Shown piece after piece: positions 1-7,500 of a stretch of 20,630 bases of DNA. The notes beneath the pieces are model-generated. The model had not been told where the DNA came from. It ran no database searches and saw only the letters and a list, made by a program, of their open reading frames with translations. Position 1 is the stretch's first letter. Each line of letters opens with the position of its first letter. Source of the DNA: Elusimicrobiota bacterium (lineage in GTDB: Bacteria > Elusimicrobiota > Elusimicrobia > JACQJN01); the NCBI GenBank assembly GCA_016205045.1, contig JACQJM010000043.1, positions 1-20,630 on the forward strand. Direction: 5' to 3'. The translations under genes and the position numbers were made by a program.

Positions 1-68
1 CAAGTGGCCTGAGGGTACAGTTTTTTAAGGGCCTGAAGAACTTTTTTGATTTGATTTTTACGATCCAC
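1..68 (-). CDS. nth: Endonuclease III, N-terminal fragment (cut by window edge)
   Basis: A GTG codon at 68 opens a frame that runs off the left edge. It reads 22 residues, MDRKNQIKKVLQALKKLYPQ followed by AT. The last two bases, TG, would begin the Cys expected in the LYP(D/Q)ATC segment. This matches the extreme N-terminus of endonuclease III, the helix-hairpin-helix DNA glycosylase/AP lyase that removes oxidised pyrimidines. The frame starts 5 bp after the stop of the preceding solute-binding protein gene on the same strand, so co-transcription is likely. No clear Shine-Dalgarno is visible. The catalytic Lys/Asp and iron-sulfur cluster lie outside the window, so the call rests only on the N-terminal pattern. 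Confidence 0.55.
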   Translation of the reverse strand, partial: MDRKNQIKKVLQALKKLYPQAT

Positions 69-73
69 GGGAA

Positions 74-1801
74 TTATTTATGAATGGGATAAAAATAAAT
101 TCCCATAAAAACGGGATTATCCACAAAACCTTGAAGAGTCTCCGACATCGCTATCAACCCGCTGGGATGGACGGTGTAAATCTGGGGCACTTCCTGGAAA
201 GCTAATTCCTGAATCTTGAAGTAGATGTTTTGCCGTTTTAAAGGCTCCACTTCTCGTACGGCCGCCTCCACCAAACGATTCATCTCTTGGTCATGATATC
301 CCTGAGCGATAGCATATCTCCCTTGACTGTGGAAAAATGGAAAAGCAAAGTTGTGCGGATCGGGATAATCCGCAAACCAACCCCGCGACCACATGGGCAT
401 CATCTTTTTTTGAGTTTTATCCAGAAAGGAGGCCCATTCCACGCCCCGCACATCTATCTTAAATTTAGGATTTAATCCCTCCACCCCTTTCTTAAGCACG
501 CGGCATGCCAACTCCCTCAACTCTCCCCCCGTATTGTAAGTGAGCGTAAACTGAAATCCCTTTTGCCAGACTTGGCCTCCCCACGCCTTTTGAAAATACT
601 CCTTGGCTTTTTGAGGGTCATAGGCGTGAAACTCTTGAGCAGGATAATACCCGGGCAAACCCGGCGGGATGGAACCCTTGGCCCTCTGCGCTTTTCCGCC
701 AAAGGCATCGTTCAGAAATCGGTCGTAATCAAAAGCATAGGCAAAACCCTTGCGTAGGTCCCGGTCTTTAAAAAAATCGGATGAAACGCCATCTCCATCC
801 AGCTTGCCGGAACCTATATCCGGATTGGCCTGGGGATTGATGTCGAAGGTAAAAAACAGAACGGGATCGGTCATGAGCCGTGGAAGATCCTCTAAAAACC
901 GCACCCCCTTCATTTCCCTCACCTGTTTGGCCAAAGAACGCGGCACATCGATGATATCCGCTCCCCCTCCTTGGAGCAGCAATCGCCGAGTCGAAAATTC
1001 CGGCACGGAGTTCATCACAATCCTTTTGAAGAAGGGCGGCTTTCTCCAGTAGCGATCATGACTCAAAAGAAAAAGACTCTTAGTCGCTCGATCCCACCGC
1101 TCCAACATAAAGGGTCCGGTCCCGTTCATGTAATTGAAAAAATAAGAGTCCTCTTTGTTGGGGTTATTGTATTTCTGCCAGGTGGACTCTTTCCCATCCC
1201 AATCCCCATGAGCCACCGCCCAGGGCTTGGAAACCACATAGGACCAGCGGGCCATGATGGAAAGAAACGGAGCAAAAGGCCTCTTAAGCCTAATCACCAC
1301 CTTATCTCCCTTCACCCTAACCGCTTTGGAAATCTCCTTAAAATCCAGCTGAATTTTTCCCTGCCCGTCACGCGTGCTCCCCACTCCCATGATAGGCTCC
1401 AAAAGAAGGGAAGAAGGTCCCCCCGCATGATCTTGCAGCATGAACCTTAAGATGCTGTAACGAACATCCTCGGGCACCATCTCGCTCCCATCCTGAAAGC
1501 GGACCCCTCGACGGATAGGGAATGTGTATTTTAGACCATCTTTAGAAATAAGCCCGTTGTCGAGGCTGGGCACGTGTGTCGCCAAAAGAGGCTCATACAC
1601 TTCCAAAGAACTTCCCTGGAACCCGATGAGGGTTTCATAGATGTTCAGGATTAATCCTTGGCTCACCGCATCGTAAGGATAGGCAGGGTCTAGGCTTTCT
1701 ACCTCTCCCACGTGAGCGTAATTAAGAACGTCGTTATTTTGCTCCGCAGAGACTCGCGATACGCAATAAGCGATTAGCGATACGTTTAAGATGCAAAACA
1801 A
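74..1801 (-). CDS. ABC transporter peptide-binding protein (SBP_bac_5/DppA-like)
   Basis: This is an extracytoplasmic solute-binding protein that would capture oligopeptides and deliver them to a permease not seen here. The family hallmarks are present in order: an N-terminal LNYAHVGEVESLDPAYPYD stretch, the YETLIGF strand, the KYTFPIRRGVRFQDGSEMVPEDV block, WADYPDPHNF-type residues (here RGWFADYPDPHNF) near the C-terminus, and a closing QELAFQEVPQIYTVHP segment. The length of about 575 residues suits the family. The start is uncertain. There is no ATG next to the signal peptide. TTG at 1801 is chosen, while an ATA at 1813 would give a better signal peptide (MKYILFCILN...). The only ATG upstream, at 1954, lies inside the neighbouring gene and would add heptamer-repeat-derived residues. 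The next gene upstream on this strand is the C39/NlpC peptidase, which suggests murein-peptide or other peptide uptake. Confidence 0.88.
   Translation of the reverse strand: MFCILNVSLIAYCVSRVSAEQNNDVLNYAHVGEVESLDPAYPYDAVSQGLILNIYETLIGFQGSSLEVYEPLLATHVPSLDNGLISKDGLKYTFPIRRGVRFQDGSEMVPEDVRYSILRFMLQDHAGGPSSLLLEPIMGVGSTRDGQGKIQLDFKEISKAVRVKGDKVVIRLKRPFAPFLSIMARWSYVVSKPWAVAHGDWDGKESTWQKYNNPNKEDSYFFNYMNGTGPFMLERWDRATKSLFLLSHDRYWRKPPFFKRIVMNSVPEFSTRRLLLQGGGADIIDVPRSLAKQVREMKGVRFLEDLPRLMTDPVLFFTFDINPQANPDIGSGKLDGDGVSSDFFKDRDLRKGFAYAFDYDRFLNDAFGGKAQRAKGSIPPGLPGYYPAQEFHAYDPQKAKEYFQKAWGGQVWQKGFQFTLTYNTGGELRELACRVLKKGVEGLNPKFKIDVRGVEWASFLDKTQKKMMPMWSRGWFADYPDPHNFAFPFFHSQGRYAIAQGYHDQEMNRLVEAAVREVEPLKRQNIYFKIQELAFQEVPQIYTVHPSGLIAMSETLQGFVDNPVFMGIYFYPIHK
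1756..1783. repeat. Degenerate 7-bp tandem repeat inside the signal-peptide coding region
   Basis: Four 7-mers in a row on the plus strand: gcgatac, gcaataa, gcgatta, gcgatac. They lie inside the signal-peptide codons of the peptide-binding protein. Confidence 0.6.
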
Positions 1802-1820
1802 AATATATTTTATTCTCTCA

Positions 1821-1850
1821 CGGATTGCGGATTGCGGATTGCGGATTGCG
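1821..1850. repeat. Perfect 7-bp tandem repeat (4 x CGGATTG)
   Basis: Four exact copies of CGGATTG followed by CG lie between the stop of the C39/NlpC gene (1854) and the start of the peptide-binding protein gene. Read through in the minus frame they give the NPQSAIR heptad, because 7 is not a multiple of 3. The region is therefore unlikely to be true coding sequence. Confidence 0.9.
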
Positions 1851-1853
1851 CCC

Positions 1854-3866
1854 CTAAAAAAATGTCCCAAAATACAGTGTTCTCCTCTCCAAAATATCTC
1901 CTGACTGCAACTGATCAAAAGGTTTTTTAAATTTTTGCTCTGCGGAGATTTCACGAACCTGATTCAGTTCCCCACTGGCTTCAATGATCCGGCCTTTGCC
2001 CGAATAGATCATGACATGATTAATTTTGTTAGGAGAATTTTTTTCGGAAAGAAAGAGAAGATCGCCGTCTTTCAACTCTTCCCGTTTCAAGTGGCGGGAC
2101 TTACGGTACTGGTCCTGGGCGTTGCGAGGCACATCCACCCCAATCACTCGATAGGCGAGACTTACCAACCCAGAACAGTCGACCCCACCCAAACCTGGAT
2201 CTTCCGCGGCGGTTCTCCCCCCCCAAAAGTAAGCATCGCCCAAGAAAAGACGAGCCATTTCCAGAACCAAATCCCTTTTCACAAACTCAGGTTCTTTTTT
2301 GAATTCCAGGAGGCTCTGGCTAGAAATAAGGCCTTCTCTAGATCCAGGCAAAAAAACTCGGCTCTCTCCTTGGCGTTCCTCCATCACATGAAGCCGAGTG
2401 CCCACAGAAAGTTTCCACACTTCTTCTTTGGGGGAACCCTTCTCCTTGATTTGGAGTAACGCCGACTTTTCCCGCACCACCGCATTGGTAGCCGGCATTT
2501 GGCCCTGAAACACAAGGTCCTGCAAACGAACCCACCCAGGATAGGGACGCCACCCCGTGTGTTTTTCCCAGTTTTCCTGCTCCATCGCTTGCACCTCTGC
2601 CCAATCCTTCCAGATGCGGAAAACCCTCACCTTTTCTCCCAACAAAATCTGGCTCTCCTGCAAGGAATCTCTGGAAGAATTTTTGCTGGAGAGGGGCTTA
2701 GGATCCCGACGCAAATGGGTAAAAGGTACCGCCACCACCATCCTTTTGGGCCAGACCGCACTGATGCGATAAGCCACCCCTGCTTTGTTTCTGAGCCAGG
2801 CACGCTCGAACTCCTCACGCTTGTAAACCCGACGCACTTCCGAAACCTTGGGGGCCGCTGGATCGTTGACAATAACATCTCCATTGGCTTCGAATCCTCT
2901 CACCACCAGGAGATGGCCCCTAGTTCTGCGAATAGGAGCCCCCGACAGCTCTCCCGGTTCAAAAGACAAACTGATCACAGTAGGACGCCCCGACCTCACC
3001 TCCGATTCCAACTCTTCCAAGGAGTTGAATCGAACCACATAGGCCTCAAAACCGAGGGCTCCGGCGTAAGCCGTATTAAAAAACCAATTCCCATAAATTT
3101 TTTCAGCACGGTCATAAACTCCACGTGTCGCCTTCATGGTGCTTATCTTTTCTTTCCAATAGGTCAAAACCATTCCCAAAGAAGTAGGACTGCAGATGTC
3201 GTGCTTGTATTTGGGTTGTTCACTCATCTGAGATCGCAAGGGCACCTTTAAATCCCGAGGCTGGGGATTAGGGACTGCCTGCCCGTGTGCCGCGGTCCCC
3301 GAACCACTAACCCCCAACCCCTGTTTTTGTGATCGATCCGTATAGGTTACAGCGACCAACCGAAGCACGGGGGATTTGGTTCCCTGGGTTCTCTCCAGGG
3401 TCACACGGTAGCGAAAAGCATCGGCTGGTTCCTTGAGCTTCAAGGTATCTATATCTACCTTGGCTTTGGCATCTTCTTGCCCGGGGAAGCTTTCTCCTCC
3501 CTGAGAGCTGAAGCGTCCCATGCGGTACCAAGGACTCCAAGTACCCGTAGAGAACCGAACCTGAATCTCTAGGGCAAAAGCCGTCCCGGGGGGCAGATCG
3601 GCATTCCCGGAAGCGATCAGTTCGTGAAATGGATACAGAGCTTCCACAGGATTGGACTCAATCCATCCTGTTTTTTTCGTCGCCAACGTAAAAAGACCTC
3701 GGGAAAAATCTGGAAGACGGATATCCTGAAGCTTTGCGGAAGTAAATTCGGCTGGAGAGGCGTGAACCACCGTATGGGAAGGACGCAGAGGAAAATTCCG
3801 AGACATTTCTTCTGCCCCATGAACCACACTGGAGATTGCTAAAGAAACAACCATCAAAAAGTTCAA
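1854..3866 (-). CDS. Exported C39-like peptidase fused to SH3 and NlpC/P60 endopeptidase
   Basis: A 670-residue secreted protein with two cysteine-peptidase modules. Residues 1-18 form a signal peptide. Residues 30-180 look like a beta-rich accessory domain. Residues 205-370 form a C39-like peptidase with Cys225 (DICSPTS), His318 (RGHLLVV) and Asp335 (VNDPAA). Residues 378-520 resemble one or two SH3-like domains. Residues 530-640 form an NlpC/P60 domain with Cys564 (DCSGLV) and His617 (INHVMIY). Where YkfC-type gamma-D-Glu dipeptidyl peptidases have a second His, 12 residues further on, this protein has Glu629 (RIIEASG). The SH3 plus NlpC layout is that of murein-peptide-trimming enzymes. 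The downstream peptide-binding gene fits a scavenging or recycling role, which is inference. The start is TTG at 3866 with AGGAG 11 nt upstream; an ATG four codons in is an alternative. It ends 53 bp before the next gene. Confidence 0.88.
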   Translation of the reverse strand: MNFLMVVSLAISSVVHGAEEMSRNFPLRPSHTVVHASPAEFTSAKLQDIRLPDFSRGLFTLATKKTGWIESNPVEALYPFHELIASGNADLPPGTAFALEIQVRFSTGTWSPWYRMGRFSSQGGESFPGQEDAKAKVDIDTLKLKEPADAFRYRVTLERTQGTKSPVLRLVAVTYTDRSQKQGLGVSGSGTAAHGQAVPNPQPRDLKVPLRSQMSEQPKYKHDICSPTSLGMVLTYWKEKISTMKATRGVYDRAEKIYGNWFFNTAYAGALGFEAYVVRFNSLEELESEVRSGRPTVISLSFEPGELSGAPIRRTRGHLLVVRGFEANGDVIVNDPAAPKVSEVRRVYKREEFERAWLRNKAGVAYRISAVWPKRMVVAVPFTHLRRDPKPLSSKNSSRDSLQESQILLGEKVRVFRIWKDWAEVQAMEQENWEKHTGWRPYPGWVRLQDLVFQGQMPATNAVVREKSALLQIKEKGSPKEEVWKLSVGTRLHVMEERQGESRVFLPGSREGLISSQSLLEFKKEPEFVKRDLVLEMARLFLGDAYFWGGRTAAEDPGLGGVDCSGLVSLAYRVIGVDVPRNAQDQYRKSRHLKREELKDGDLLFLSEKNSPNKINHVMIYSGKGRIIEASGELNQVREISAEQKFKKPFDQLQSGDILERRTLYFGTFF

Positions 3867-3903
3867 ACCTTTAGAAACTCCTACTTTAATTCGGCTTCTC
3901 TAA

Positions 3904-3999
3904 GATTCATGCCATCGGGGCACCCGGACTTGAACCGGGAGCCTCTTGCTCCCAAAGCAAGCGCTCTGCCAATTGAGCTATGCCCCGAGAGCATGAATC
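3904..3999. repeat. 9-bp inverted repeat flanking the tRNA-Pro gene
   Basis: GATTCATGC at 3904-3912 and its exact reverse complement GCATGAATC at 3991-3999 bracket the tRNA, with 2 and 3 nt gaps. In the precursor transcript, leader and trailer would pair and extend the acceptor stem. Confidence 0.75.
3915..3987 (-). tRNA. tRNA-Pro (UGG anticodon)
   Basis: The minus strand folds into a full cloverleaf of 73 nt. The acceptor stem is CGGGGCA/TGCCCCG with discriminator A, giving the C1-G72 pair and A73 typical of bacterial tRNA-Pro. The D-arm is AGCTCAATTGGCAGAGC. The anticodon stem is CTTGC/GCAAG around the loop TTTGGGA, which puts TGG at positions 34-36 and G at 37. The T-arm is CCCGG-TTCAAGT-CCGGG. 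CCA is not encoded. Confidence 0.96.
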
Positions 4000-4036
4000 C
4001 TTCGAGCCGGGCACCTCCCCCTACAACCATCCCAGT

Positions 4037-4059
4037 GAGGGGGTACACCGCACCCCCTC
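4037..4059. repeat. Hairpin with 8-bp stem
   Basis: GAGGGGGT at 4037-4044 and ACCCCCTC at 4052-4059 surround a 7-nt loop. The hairpin sits just before the broken tRNA copy, where the rest of that copy would be expected. Confidence 0.6.
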
Positions 4060-4062
4060 CTA

Positions 4063-4149
4063 CCCAAAGCAAGCGCTCCCTGTCCGCCTCTGGAGGATGC
4101 CAATTGTCCGCCGGAGGCGGATCCGCCTCCGGCGGAAGCTATGCCCCGA
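4063..4149 (-). pseudogene. Broken second copy of the tRNA-Pro 5' half
   Basis: Three blocks match the intact tRNA-Pro exactly and in order: CCCAAAGCAAGCGCTC (4063-4078), TGCCAATTG (4098-4106) and AGCTATGCCCCGA (4137-4149). In the intact gene they are contiguous (3951-3988). Here they are separated by 19 nt (4079-4097, an imperfect palindrome) and 30 nt (4107-4136, a perfect palindrome). The match covers the 5' acceptor strand, D-arm and anticodon loop. The T-arm and 3' acceptor strand are absent. It cannot fold into a tRNA. Confidence 0.85.
4107..4136. repeat. Perfect 30-bp palindrome inserted in the tRNA remnant
   Basis: The 30 bases starting TCCGCCGGAGGCGGA equal their own reverse complement. 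Removing them restores the tRNA-Pro sequence at this junction. A related imperfect palindrome, TCCGCCTCTGGAGGA, lies 10 bp to the left at 4083-4097. Confidence 0.85.
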
Positions 4150-4199
4150 GTTCGACCGCTTTACTCTAATCTTTCCTACACTTTTTAGGGCTTGGGGTT

Positions 4200-4403
4200 T
4201 TAAATCACCTTCCGGCACCATCTTTCAACACAGAGCAATCTTTCCAAATTCTTTCCACTCCGGAGTCCAAAAGGACAATGCCTGACCGCAAGTGAGTCCT
4301 CCAGCTTTGGAGAAATGGGTATTTCTCCTGGCTTTCCACTCCTGGATTGTAACACATAGATGATTCCATGTTCTAGGTCCATATGCTCCCATCGCAGACT
4401 CAG
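4200..4403 (-). pseudogene. Tyrosine-recombinase (phage integrase) fragment
   Basis: The minus frame from 4403 reads LSLRWEHMDLEHGIIYVLQS then RSGKPGEIPIS. This is the mid-catalytic-domain block of tyrosine recombinases, with family pattern (E)LLxLRWxDIDL...I.V..TKTGK.R.IPI. After about 40 residues the likeness ends, and the frame stops at 4200. There is no His-x-x-Arg or active Tyr segment. On its 5' side the fragment ends exactly where the 121-bp direct repeat begins (4404), so it is truncated at both ends. Its place beside tRNA-Pro is typical of old integrated elements. It is a relic, not a functional integrase. Confidence 0.5.
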
Positions 4404-4524
4404 ATCGTCCCTGAGCTCCGCGAGGGGGCTGCGTAGGGTGTTGGAGGGAGGGATGGATTATGATAAGAAGAAGTATTTGGAATTGTTGGAGAAGTGCGTG
4501 GATGAGATTGGAGAGGGATTATGA
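4404..4524 (+). repeat. Direct repeat, copy 1 (121 bp; first 50 bp identical to copy 2)
   Basis: Positions 4404-4453 are identical to 12070-12119. The next 71 bp align to 12120-12190 without gaps but are diverged. In one plus frame both copies read as the same C-terminal tail ending in a stop: ARGLRRVLEGG, then here MDYDKKKYLELLEKCVDEI and GEGL, stop at 4522-4524. This looks like the 3' end of a lost plus-strand gene. I do not recognise the family. Confidence 0.8.
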
Positions 4525-4543
4525 AAGGCTCAATAATGAATAC

Positions 4544-7500
4544 TCAATTAGGCTGTCGAGAAGCGTTGATCCCAGAGACGGTGACGGGGCGAGCTTGGAG
4601 GATGACTATCTGACCATCCTCAATGGCAAACTCGATGTCGAGCGGGTATCCGAAATAGTCTTCAAGGGCTGTACCGATAAGAGTCAATTGTCTCACTTGG
4701 GTTGGGGTCAAGGTTCGGCGTTTCCGCTCCTTAGGTGGCACGGGCCGTACCTCAGTGCCGACTCCTTCTATCTTGCGGACCACTTTTACCTTTTTATTTC
4801 CGAGTACAGGAGGAGCGATTTCCTCTCCCTCACGATTGGCTAAGTATTGATCTGCCTGGACAAGGCCGGAGACAATTCCTTCTCCCAGACCGAAAGCGGC
4901 ATTGATGACAATATCCCTGCGTCCCGTCACCGGATTTATGGTAAACATTACACCGGCGGCTTCCGCGTTGGCCATCTTTTGGATGGTGACCGCAGGACGC
5001 AGTTCGATGGATCGTATGCCTTGTTGCCAGCGATATTGGATGCCCCGCGGCAGCCAGAAAGAGGCCCAGTTTTCTACGACCTTTTCCAGGATGTTGTCCA
5101 AATCCACATAAAGATAAGTTTCTGCCGCTCCGGCGAAGGCCGCTTCTTGACGATCTTCCTGAACGGCCGAAGATCGCACCGCAAATAAGGCTCCTTCCAG
5201 TCTGCGACCTTTTAAACTATCCAGAATTTCCCTGCCCAAGCCCTGTTCGCTATCCAGCCTGGCAGATCTAATCAAGTCCTGGATGCGAGCTGATCTATCC
5301 CGTATCCACTCCAGAGTTTCCTGTCTGTTTAAATCAGCGTGAGAAAGATATTCATCCATTTCTTGAGCTTCCCTCATCACCTGATCTTCTAAACCACTTT
5401 CACTCAGAAATCGAAGATAAGCTTCGGTGGTCAAGGCGACTCCCTGAGGAACATATCCTCCTTCTCTCAAGACCACCTGCATGATCTCACCCAACTTGGC
5501 GGATTTTCCACCCACCAAATCAGAAAAATCGTCATCCACGTTTTCCAGGGGAATGACCGATGGTCGCTCACGCAGGATTCTCTCCTTCTTCTCTGTGGCG
5601 AGCTCGTTGGCTTTGGCCTGCATTAACGCCAGGTCCTGTTCCAGATGAGTGGCGCTAAGATGCCGTATGATAGAACGGAGACCCGGCAGGTCGGCGGTTT
5701 GAAGATCATGAATCCGTTGAGTCCACGATTGAACGGCCGTTTCTATAGCTTCGGCGGCACGTCTTTTAACTGTTTGGGAAAGGCTTTGCCATTCTTCAAG
5801 GGTGGCCTCTAATACCTGGAGCGGTGAGCGGTCAATTTGTAGAGCCTCTGACAAAGCGGTAAGTTCAGATAATTGAGTTTTTAACTTGACGATATCACTT
5901 TCGGATACATCCTGATCCGGTTCGATTTCTTGCTCGATCTGAGCGAGACGCGTCCTTAAAAGTTCCTTTCCGTAAGATTGTAACTCGCGGCGCAATTCCT
6001 GGTTTACACTCAAAGCAGCCGCAACGATTTCATCCCGATAGTTGGCAAGGATTGGATTCCACAAAGCCTCTTCAAGGACAAACCTGGCGGCAATAAACTG
6101 GGGAGGACCCCTCAGATGACCAAGCCAAGCAGCTATCGTAGCGGCCATGCCCCTTTCTCCGCGAAATTCCCTCAGTGTTCGATAAATTTCTTCAATAGTC
6201 TGATTGAAATGGCTGTCTGAGATATTTCCTTGTGCCTCCAAATTAAATGATGTTACGAGACCACGCCGGCCATCCACTCGGATAATGTCACCTTCCTTAA
6301 TCTGCAAGCGTTTTCGCTGTACCTCTCGCACAAGCCACAAATCGCCAGGCCCTTGAACAGCTTCTCCGGGGTGCTCGACCTCAATTTCAAGCACCGACTG
6401 CCCACCTAAGCTGGCCCAATGGGCGTCGTTCAGAATCACGGCCGGGAGGCCTAGTTCCCTTGTGGTGATCGCCGCATGACTGAGAAGTCCACCCCCCGTC
6501 GTCACTACGGCGGCTGATTGACGCATGTACTCTAAATCATCAGGTGTGGTATACGGTGCTATAAATACTCCACCCTTCTTGATGCCGCCCTCTTTACGAA
6601 AAACAGCTCGGCCAGTGACAAAAGAGCCGGGTCCCGAAGAAGCGGCCAGTCCTTGGGCTGTTGTTCCTGATTCTGCCGGGAGGGGAGCCAGGGAGCTCAG
6701 ACGATGCCATTTCCTTCTTTGAATTCGGCTAGACAGGGTGCCCAAAGAGGACTCGATCCCCCTGCGTCTGAGAATTTCAACCAATGCGTCTGCATCGAGA
6801 TTTTGCAAGGCTTGGCCATCCCAGTGATAGGCAGTAGCATAAGCGACGGTTTGCGTCTGGGGGTCGAGTAATGTATAGGCCACAACACCATCTTTATCTC
6901 CCCAGAACCATTGTGCCCTTTCCGCTCTTAAACGTCCTATCCCGCCTATAGTTTCAATATTCACCCCATTCATCTCTGATGCAGACAAGGCCGCCGCCAT
7001 AGAAATGGGGGCTTCATGGTCGCCACTGATCGCTTGGGCCAACCTTTCTATGGGTCTGTAATCAGTCTGTTGAGGGATGCCGGAGGAATCTAGAACCAGT
7101 TCTCCGCGGGCTAATGCCAAGCGCACAGGCAGAGTAAATTGCTCATCGATAACTTCTTGGCCGAAAGGCAACCCTTTGGGGATTTCCGGTAAACCCAAAC
7201 GGTGGAGCTCGCGGTTTAAGGTATCCCGATATCCAACGCGTGATTTTTCGACATCCAAGTATTTTACGTAAGAATCATGAAGGGCATTGGAGTGCGTGCT
7301 GTTCACATGAACAAAAAATGGAACCTTGCCCTGAGCGATATGGGTAGCGGCCATGGCCCGGGCGACTTCCCTTGCTCTATCGAATCCTTCGTCTATTTCG
7401 ATTCTTTGAAGGGCCCAGTCCAGGTTGCCTGTTTGAGTCAGCGCGCTGAGAAACCGTGGTAGGGCCTTTTCCAGTTGAGACCTGGACAGAAGTCCATGGT

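Noticed and set aside
971..3251. Long plus-strand frames at 971-1450, 1935-2459 and 2499-3251
   Set aside because: They are antisense to the peptide-binding protein and the C39/NlpC peptidase, both of which have clear family motifs. The plus-strand translations are rich in Pro, Arg and His and show no motif.
3881..4285. Short frames across the tRNA region on both strands, such as MPSGHPDLNREPLAPKASAL
   Set aside because: These are translations of the tRNA-Pro gene and its broken copy, a well-known source of false proteins.
4460..4843. Plus-strand frame of 127 codons at the 3' end of the giant gene
   Set aside because: It mostly lies opposite the conserved ATP-grasp codons (ILQARPVT and upstream), so it is a shadow. 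Its first part overlaps the direct-repeat tail in a different frame.
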